Origin: CAYWMP01 sp964459445
GTDB lineage: Bacteria; Desulfobacterota; DSM-4660; Desulfatiglandales; HGW-15
Length of the DNA: 9,487 nucleotides
Direction: 5' to 3'
NCBI GenBank assembly: GCA_964459445.1
Contig: CAYWMP010000213.1
Location: 1 to 9,487 of the forward strand
Shown here: positions 5,625-9,487 of the stretch, in pieces
Position numbering within the stretch: position 1 is the stretch's first letter
Layout: each line of letters begins with the position of its first letter
Program-made: the position numbers and the translations under genes
Notes under the pieces: generated by a model
Told to the model about the DNA's origin: nothing
Database searches by the model: none
Seen by the model: only the letters and a program-made list of their open reading frames with translations

Positions 5625-6974
5625 ATGGTTGCTGAAGCAAAGAAACGCCTTGAACAATTCATGCATGGTCTTGAGAGAAGAAATCCGGGAGAGCATGAAT
5701 TTCATCAGGCGGTGTGTGAGGTTGCAACGCACATCATACCGTTTGTTCAAGACAATCCCATATACGACGAAGCCAGGATTCTCGAACGTCTCAGTGAACC
5801 GGACCGCATTATCATTTTCCGTGTTAGTTGGGAAGATGACAAGGGGAATATACGCGCCAACCGTGGGTACAGGGTACAACACAACAATGCCATTGGTCCT
5901 TATAAAGGGGGCATTCGATTCCATCGGGACCTGACACTGAGTATTCTAAAATTCCTGGCTTTTGAACAGACATTAAAGAACAGCCTGACCGGACTGCCTA
6001 TGGGCGGTGCAAAGGGCGGCTCCAATTTCAATCCCAAAGGCAAGTCGGATCGTGAAGTGATGCGATTCTGCCAGTCATTTATGACTGAACTGGCCCGCCA
6101 CATCGGTCCCGACACCGATGTGCCGGCAGGTGATATCGGTGTCGGTGAGCGAGAAATCAGTTATATGTTCGGACAATACAAACGTATGGCCAATCGGTTC
6201 ACCGGCGTTTTGACCGGCAAGGGGCTGGCATTCGGCGGCAGTCTCGTGCGTACAGAAGCAACGGGTTATGGGTGCGTCTATATGATGGAGGATATGCTGG
6301 CGTTGAAAGGAGAGGGCCTTGAGGGAAAGAGGGCGATAGTATCCGGCTCCGGAAATGTCGCCCAGTATACGGCAGAGAAGCTTGTTCAATTGGGGGCCAA
6401 GGTTTTGGGCATGTCCGATTCCTCAGGATTTATTTTCGACCCGGATGGCTTAACAGAAAATAAGCTCGAATTCATCAAGGACCTGAAGAATAAAAGAAGG
6501 GGTCGGATTTCAGAATACGCCGAGGAGTATAATGTTCAATTTCACAAAGGGAAAAGACCATGGGATATTCCTTGTGATATCGCCTTTCCCTGTGCAACTC
6601 AAAACGAGATAAATGCAGAGAATGCCAAAAGCCTTGTTAAGAATGGCTGTATTGCGGTGTCCGAGGGCGCGAACATGCCCACAGACCCGGATGGCATAGA
6701 AGTATTTGAGAAAGCCAAGATCCTATTGGCGCCCAGTAAGGCGGCGAACGCCGGTGGCGTGGCGGTATCCGGACTCGAAATGACACAAAACAGTATGAAG
6801 TTATCCTGGTCGCGCGGTGAACTGGAACAACGATTGCGCCAAATTATGAAGGATATTCACGGGAAGTGCGTGGAGTATGGCAAAGAAGGGGACTACGTGG
6901 ATTACAGGAAAGGGGCTAATATAGCGGGATTCATAAAGGTTGCGGATGCGATGTTGTCATGCGGAGTTGTTTAG
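5625..6974 (+). CDS. gdhA: NADP-specific glutamate dehydrogenase
   Basis: It catalyses reversible reductive amination of 2-oxoglutarate with ammonium to glutamate, a route of ammonium assimilation, as a cytoplasmic hexamer. At 449 residues it has the length of the short bacterial hexameric family. The substrate domain shows GPYKGGIRFH (91-100, substrate-binding Lys94), the signature LPMGGAKGGSNFNPKG with catalytic Lys130, and PAGDIGVG with the conserved Asp170. The dinucleotide domain contains the GSGNVA loop (241-246), and SDSSG follows the second strand (264-268), as in NADP-type enzymes such as that of E. coli. SEGANMPT and LAPSKAANAGGVAVSGLEM complete the family motifs. The start has AGAGGAG seven bases upstream. 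No terminator is evident before the sigma-factor promoter. It appears to be a single-gene unit, and coenzyme preference is inferred from motif similarity. Confidence 0.97.
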   Translation: MVAEAKKRLEQFMHGLERRNPGEHEFHQAVCEVATHIIPFVQDNPIYDEARILERLSEPDRIIIFRVSWEDDKGNIRANRGYRVQHNNAIGPYKGGIRFHRDLTLSILKFLAFEQTLKNSLTGLPMGGAKGGSNFNPKGKSDREVMRFCQSFMTELARHIGPDTDVPAGDIGVGEREISYMFGQYKRMANRFTGVLTGKGLAFGGSLVRTEATGYGCVYMMEDMLALKGEGLEGKRAIVSGSGNVAQYTAEKLVQLGAKVLGMSDSSGFIFDPDGLTENKLEFIKDLKNKRRGRISEYAEEYNVQFHKGKRPWDIPCDIAFPCATQNEINAENAKSLVKNGCIAVSEGANMPTDPDGIEVFEKAKILLAPSKAANAGGVAVSGLEMTQNSMKLSWSRGELEQRLRQIMKDIHGKCVEYGKEGDYVDYRKGANIAGFIKVADAMLSCGVV

Positions 6975-7021
6975 CAAGATAGGGGAAAATTGTCTCCGGG
7001 CCGGAAGCATCAGAAAAATTC

Positions 7022-7050
7022 GTGACCAAAGGTCATCATTGCTCTATAAT
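7022..7050 (+). promoter_or_regulatory. Sigma-70-type promoter of the sigma/anti-sigma operon
   Basis: A perfect -10 box TATAAT (7045-7050) lies 17 bases downstream of GTGACC (7022-7027), which matches four of six positions of TTGACA. The predicted start point near 7057 gives a leader of about 60 bases. The -35 box overlaps the palindrome TGACC-aaa-GGTCA (7023-7035), a possible operator. This suggests housekeeping-type expression of the sigma gene rather than autoregulation alone. Confidence 0.6.
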
Positions 7051-7118
7051 AAGAGATTAGAAAATTTCGTTACAGTTTCGTACCCTTTTAGAAAGAATTT
7101 GAGTATTAAAGGCTTGTT

Positions 7119-7736
7119 ATGGCGATGGACGCGCAAATGAAAGAAGACCTGTCGAAGACAAGGGTGAAACCGAGCAACCCGGATTCTTGGGTTGAGCAAT
7201 ACGGTGATTATCTCTACAGGTTTGCGCTATCCAGGATACAGGATCCGTCGGTGGCGGAAGACTTGGTCCAGGACACTTTTTTAGCTGCCCTCGGCGCCTA
7301 TGATAAGTTCAAGGGCCAGTCTTCAGAAAGGACCTGGCTCACGGCAATTCTCAAACACAAACTGGTAGATCACCTACGGAAAAAGAGCCGCGAACAACCA
7401 GTCGAGGATGTAGAAACCCACCTAAAGGCCATTGATGAATTCCTGGATGGAAAGGGGCGCTGGAAATTGGGGCCATCCAAGTGGACATTCAATCCCGTTA
7501 AGCATCTGGAGCAAAAGCAGTTTTGGGAGGTCTTCACGAAATGCCTTTCAGACCTTCCAACACGCTTGGGTCATGCGTTCAAGTTGAGGGAGATGGATGG
7601 TCTAAATTGTGATGATATTTGTAATGTTCTGGATATAACACCGTCTAATTGTTGGATTATGCTGTACCGGGCACGAATGCATTTGCGGCGATGCCTGGAG
7701 CATAATTGGTTAGACGCAGAAACCAGAGAGGGATAA
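7119..7736 (+). CDS. ECF-type sigma-70 family RNA polymerase sigma factor
   Basis: This 205-residue alternative sigma factor directs RNA polymerase to a specific promoter set. Region 2 covers about 24-92, with the core-binding and -10 recognising helices visible as WVEQYGDYLYRFALSRI, AEDLVQDTFLAAL and RTWLTAILKHKLVDHLRKKSRE. A linker unusually rich in charged and aromatic residues (about 93-135) precedes region 4 (about 136-192), whose helix-turn-helix is CDDICNVLDITPSNCWIMLYRARMHLRRCLE. Region 3 is absent, as in ECF factors. The 40-residue linker is longer than in minimal ECFs and recalls the sigma subgroup paired with small zinc-finger partners. The start has AAAGG six bases upstream. The anti-sigma gene begins 2 bases after the stop, so the two are cotranscribed and probably translationally coupled. 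Confidence 0.93.
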   Translation: MAMDAQMKEDLSKTRVKPSNPDSWVEQYGDYLYRFALSRIQDPSVAEDLVQDTFLAALGAYDKFKGQSSERTWLTAILKHKLVDHLRKKSREQPVEDVETHLKAIDEFLDGKGRWKLGPSKWTFNPVKHLEQKQFWEVFTKCLSDLPTRLGHAFKLREMDGLNCDDICNVLDITPSNCWIMLYRARMHLRRCLEHNWLDAETREG

Positions 7737-7738
7737 AG

Positions 7739-8011
7739 ATGTTTGGTTGGATGTTTGACTGCAAAGAAGTATCGCGGCTTATTTCGGAATCCTTGGATCG
7801 TGATCTCCCGGTCATCGAGAGGGTCGGTGTAAGGTTTCATCTTGTCATGTGTGATATCTGCGCCGAACAAAAAAGACAGTTTGAGCAACTAAGAGACTCC
7901 ATGCAACACTACGCTAAGCTAACAGAAGAACTGGAACCCGCCATTGAACCCTCCGCCTCACTTTCACCCGAAGCACGAGAACGTATCAGACAAGCCTTGA
8001 AAGAATTGTAA
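7739..8011 (+). CDS. Zinc-binding anti-sigma factor (zf-HC2-like)
   Basis: This 90-residue soluble protein is predicted to bind and hold the adjacent sigma factor inactive. It has the zinc anti-sigma signature HLVMCDIC (His34, Cys38, Cys41; HxxxCxxC) with an upstream Cys8 as the likely fourth ligand in FDCKEVSRLISESLDRDL. No membrane segment follows, so signalling is cytoplasmic. By analogy with ZAS-type proteins, oxidation or zinc loss of the Cys cluster would release the sigma factor. The C-terminal half is acidic and ends in a short charged helix (SPEARERIRQALKEL). The start at ATG 7739 is supported by AGAGGG six bases upstream and by the N-terminal family pattern. A longer GTG-start reading from 7706 would overlap the sigma gene and lacks such support. 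Confidence 0.85.
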   Translation: MFGWMFDCKEVSRLISESLDRDLPVIERVGVRFHLVMCDICAEQKRQFEQLRDSMQHYAKLTEELEPAIEPSASLSPEARERIRQALKEL

Positions 8012-8061
8012 ACCCCAGTAGTTAGACCACGCCTTCATTTGCCCGCCTAAAGATTTTTGCC

Positions 8062-8090
8062 TGTAAGGATTTGAAATTTTCCTCGACTGA
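8062..8090 (+). promoter_or_regulatory. Possible ECF-type promoter before the DUF3179 gene
   Basis: TGTAAGG (8062-8068) followed after 15 bases by CGAC (8084-8087) resembles the general plan of ECF promoters with a GTAAC-like -35 and a CGA-type -10. It is 40 bases upstream of the start. The same pair is not seen before the sigma gene, so assignment to the local sigma factor is speculative. Confidence 0.2.
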
Positions 8091-8129
8091 GTAGACGTCA
8101 CATCCTGTTTCAAGATTGGATGAAAAATT

Positions 8130-8774
8130 ATGTCCATATTTGGAAAAGCCCTTCCCATTACAATTCTCCTTTTGGCTGCTATTTATTTCATTTCTTCCAA
8201 AGCTCTTCTCGCACCCTTGGCCAGTGAGGGGGACCGCACATATATCATAGATCGAACCGGGGAACGTTGGGATATTACTCAGGCAGTATCACTCGGTTTT
8301 GAACCGGGATGGTTTCAGTATGGTATCGGGAAGAATGCTTTTAGGCCCTTAGATGACAGGGATATTCGTCAAATTGGCGATTCAATGTTCGTGAATCCTC
8401 GTGTGATTGGGATCGCAATTGACGTTGATTCCCATGCCTACTCCGTACCAAAGCTCATGGGTCATGAAATAGCCAATACGACGATCGGTTCCGAGGCCAT
8501 CGCTGTCGGTTACTGACCCCTCGTTGATTTAGCAGCTGTGTACAGCCGTAGGATAGACGGGCAAACACTAACACTCGCTCCCTCGGGGTGGACCTACAGG
8601 AATACTTTCGTCCTGTACGATAAAGAAACCGGCAGCCTTTGGTATCCCTATAAAGAAGGCCTTATGGGGATACAGGGGGAGTATTTCAAACGATGGCTTC
8701 CTAAGCTTCAATCAGAGGATACCCGGTGGAAGGAGTGGTTCAAAAAATACCCTGACTCTAAAATTCTTCGATGA
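8130..8774 (+). CDS. DUF3179-family exported protein with in-frame UGA (probable selenoprotein)
   Basis: Reading through the in-frame TGA at 8514-8516 gives one 214-residue protein. Residues 1-31 are a signal peptide or membrane anchor (hydrophobic 8-30), so it acts outside the cytoplasm. The rest resembles DUF3179 (Pfam PF11376, function unknown): AYSVPKLMGHEIANTTIG matches the family's AYPLRILNWHEIVNDTVGG, and DGQTLTLAPSGWTYRNTFVLYDKETGSLW matches DGxxLTFGVSGLLxNSDLVMYDRxTxSLW. Between them the family has Y-C-P-L-C-G-T-A; here it is Y-(UGA)-P-L-V-D-L-A, so the UGA (residue 129) replaces the first Cys and Val132 the second. A stem-loop of SECIS type begins 3 bases after the UGA. There is no Cys anywhere else. 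Homology on both sides in the same frame argues against two genes, and the downstream part has no ribosome site of its own. The start ATG is bounded by an in-frame stop at 8121; the ribosome site is weak. The alternative is a pseudogene with one nonsense change. Confidence 0.8.
8517..8561 (+). promoter_or_regulatory. Candidate bacterial SECIS element
   Basis: Bases 8520-8538 can pair symmetrically with 8543-8561: C-G, U-G, C-G, G-C, U-A, U-G, mismatch, A-U, U-A, U-G, U-G, mismatch, G-U, C-G, mismatch, then GCUG/CAGC closing a UGUA loop (8539-8542). Sixteen of nineteen positions pair, including G-U pairs, with no shift in register. The loop begins 22 bases after the UGA and contains G-U (8540-8541), the feature SelB recognises in the E. 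coli formate dehydrogenase hairpin. The lower helix starts at the fourth base after the UGA. Folding energy was not computed. Confidence 0.65.
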
Positions 8775-8813
8775 CACCGCAAGCATGTTTAATGAAGATC
8801 ATCGGTAATTAAA

Positions 8814-8832
8814 ATCCGGGCTGCGCCCGGAT
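8814..8832. terminator. Hairpin between DUF3179 and cytochrome genes
   Basis: ATCCGGGC (8814-8821) and GCCCGGAT (8825-8832) form a perfect GC-rich 8-bp stem with a TGC triloop, 27 bases before the cytochrome start. On the plus strand it is followed by ATAAATC rather than a U-run, so termination would be weak. On the minus strand UUUAAUU follows, but no minus-strand gene is present. It could be an attenuator or an mRNA processing/stability stem separating expression of the two genes. Confidence 0.45.
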
Positions 8833-8858
8833 ATAAATCAAACTCAGGAGGTTTAGAA

Positions 8859-9347
8859 ATGAAGAAGCGTTTAATTGTGGTATTTTCTCTATTGGCAGCC
8901 TTAGCACTTATCGCAACTATATCCGTCGCGGATATGGCCATGCCGCCCGCTGAAGGGGCCAAATTCTGGAACTACATAACCAACACCAATTCCTATTTGG
9001 GATGGGGTTTCTGGCCCGGTCATTTCGGGATTTATCCCGGCAAGAGTCCCCATGGGGCTTATCTGAAAATCTACGCCAATGGCATTGCCTTGAAGGCTGC
9101 CAGAGAAGATAAACCCATGCCCAACGGCGCTATCATCGTCAAGGAAAACTATGGCGAGGACAAAAAGACGTTGATGGCAGTCACGCCCATGTACAGGGTT
9201 AAGGGTTACAACCCCGATGGCGGGGACTGGTTCTGGGGTAAGTACGGCCCTGACGGAAAAGTCATGGCCGCCGGCAAGCCCAAGGGATGTATTGGCTGCC
9301 ATGGCGCCCAAAAAGACAAGGATTGGCTATTCACACAACCCAAATAG
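8859..9347 (+). CDS. Cytochrome P460 family protein (secreted c-type haem protein)
   Basis: This is a 162-residue periplasmic haem protein. Residues 1-24 are a signal peptide (MKKR, hydrophobic core, SVA before D25). The mature domain has the P460-family run MPNGAIIVKENY (87-98), then AVTPMYRVKGYNPDGGDWFWGKYGPDG, and ends with the haem-attachment motif CIGCH (Cys144, Cys147, His148), about 15 residues from the C-terminus as expected. Characterised cytochromes P460 oxidise hydroxylamine, and related cytochromes c'-beta bind NO. Which applies here cannot be read. Lys95 in the IIVKENY segment is a candidate for the haem cross-linking lysine. An ideal AGGAGGT ribosome site lies six bases before the ATG. 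It is 84 bases downstream of the DUF3179 gene with a hairpin between, so cotranscription is possible but not certain. Confidence 0.9.
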   Translation: MKKRLIVVFSLLAALALIATISVADMAMPPAEGAKFWNYITNTNSYLGWGFWPGHFGIYPGKSPHGAYLKIYANGIALKAAREDKPMPNGAIIVKENYGEDKKTLMAVTPMYRVKGYNPDGGDWFWGKYGPDGKVMAAGKPKGCIGCHGAQKDKDWLFTQPK

Positions 9348-9487
9348 AAACCCAACCATCCTTTCCGCACTCTACGGCATCCGCTTGAGACAAACAAGTC
9401 TGTTGCCCCTCAAACCCACCATAGTCCCGCACTAGCAGAGATTTTATTAGGCCAATTTATTTTACATGGTTCGATTTTTTCAGCAGA

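Noticed and set aside
7571..7888. Minus-strand open frame of 105 residues
   Set aside because: It is antisense to the sigma and anti-sigma genes and lacks a start signal or recognisable domain.
7706..8011. Longer anti-sigma reading starting at GTG 7706
   Set aside because: It overlaps the sigma gene and adds MVRRRNQRGIK with no ribosome site. ATG 7739 has AGAGGG at good spacing.
8538..8774. Separate small gene starting at GTG 8538 after the TGA
   Set aside because: No ribosome site precedes it, it starts in the middle of a conserved DUF3179 domain, and it is in frame with the upstream half. Read-through of one gene explains it better.
8130..8774. DUF3179 gene as a pseudogene with a nonsense mutation
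   Set aside because: Kept as the main alternative but not preferred. The stop is exactly at a Cys position, is followed by a SECIS-like stem, and the rest of the frame is intact.

Overview
The window looks like a moderate-GC chromosomal segment from an anaerobic or facultative proteobacterium-like organism. Desulfobacterota (the old Deltaproteobacteria) is my best guess. It rests on the gene mix (acyl-CoA dehydrogenase, zinc-independent MDR dehydrogenase, NADP-type glutamate dehydrogenase, c-type cytochrome P460), on a likely selenoprotein, and on intergenic repeat debris of a kind I associate with that group. No taxonomic marker gene is present, so this is inference.

Left part (1-3770): a monocistronic sugar-type ABC substrate-binding protein on the minus strand ends in a strong terminator at the left edge, with no permease or ATPase genes beside it. 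A small VOC/glyoxalase-fold protein follows on the same strand. Divergent from it is a zinc-less medium-chain dehydrogenase/quinone-oxidoreductase-like enzyme with its own terminator. The shared upstream region carries an FNR/CRP-like box inside a larger inverted repeat.

Middle part (3770-6975): a 440-base gap holds two tandem hairpins and four heptamer repeats (ACTGACN) that abut the stop codon of an acyl-CoA dehydrogenase on the minus strand. Divergent from that gene is gdhA (NADP glutamate dehydrogenase). The region between them has an 8-bp inverted repeat near the acyl-CoA dehydrogenase gene and a candidate sigma-70 promoter for gdhA.

Right part (7000-9350) is the most interesting. A consensus-like promoter drives an ECF-type sigma factor gene, followed 2 bases later by a small zinc-binding (HxxxCxxC) anti-sigma gene. 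Next is a DUF3179-family gene with an in-frame UGA placed exactly where the family has the first Cys of its Y-C-P-L-C motif, then a cytochrome P460-family secreted haem protein. Reading through the UGA gives a single 214-residue protein. Directly after the UGA lies a long, symmetric stem-loop (8520-8561) whose apical loop is UGUA. The position and the GU in the loop fit a bacterial SECIS element. The simplest reading is a selenocysteine-containing DUF3179 protein, with no cysteine elsewhere in the chain, in a possible sigma/anti-sigma-controlled stress module with a P460 cytochrome. UGA is an ordinary stop for at least two other genes here, so the code itself is not reassigned.
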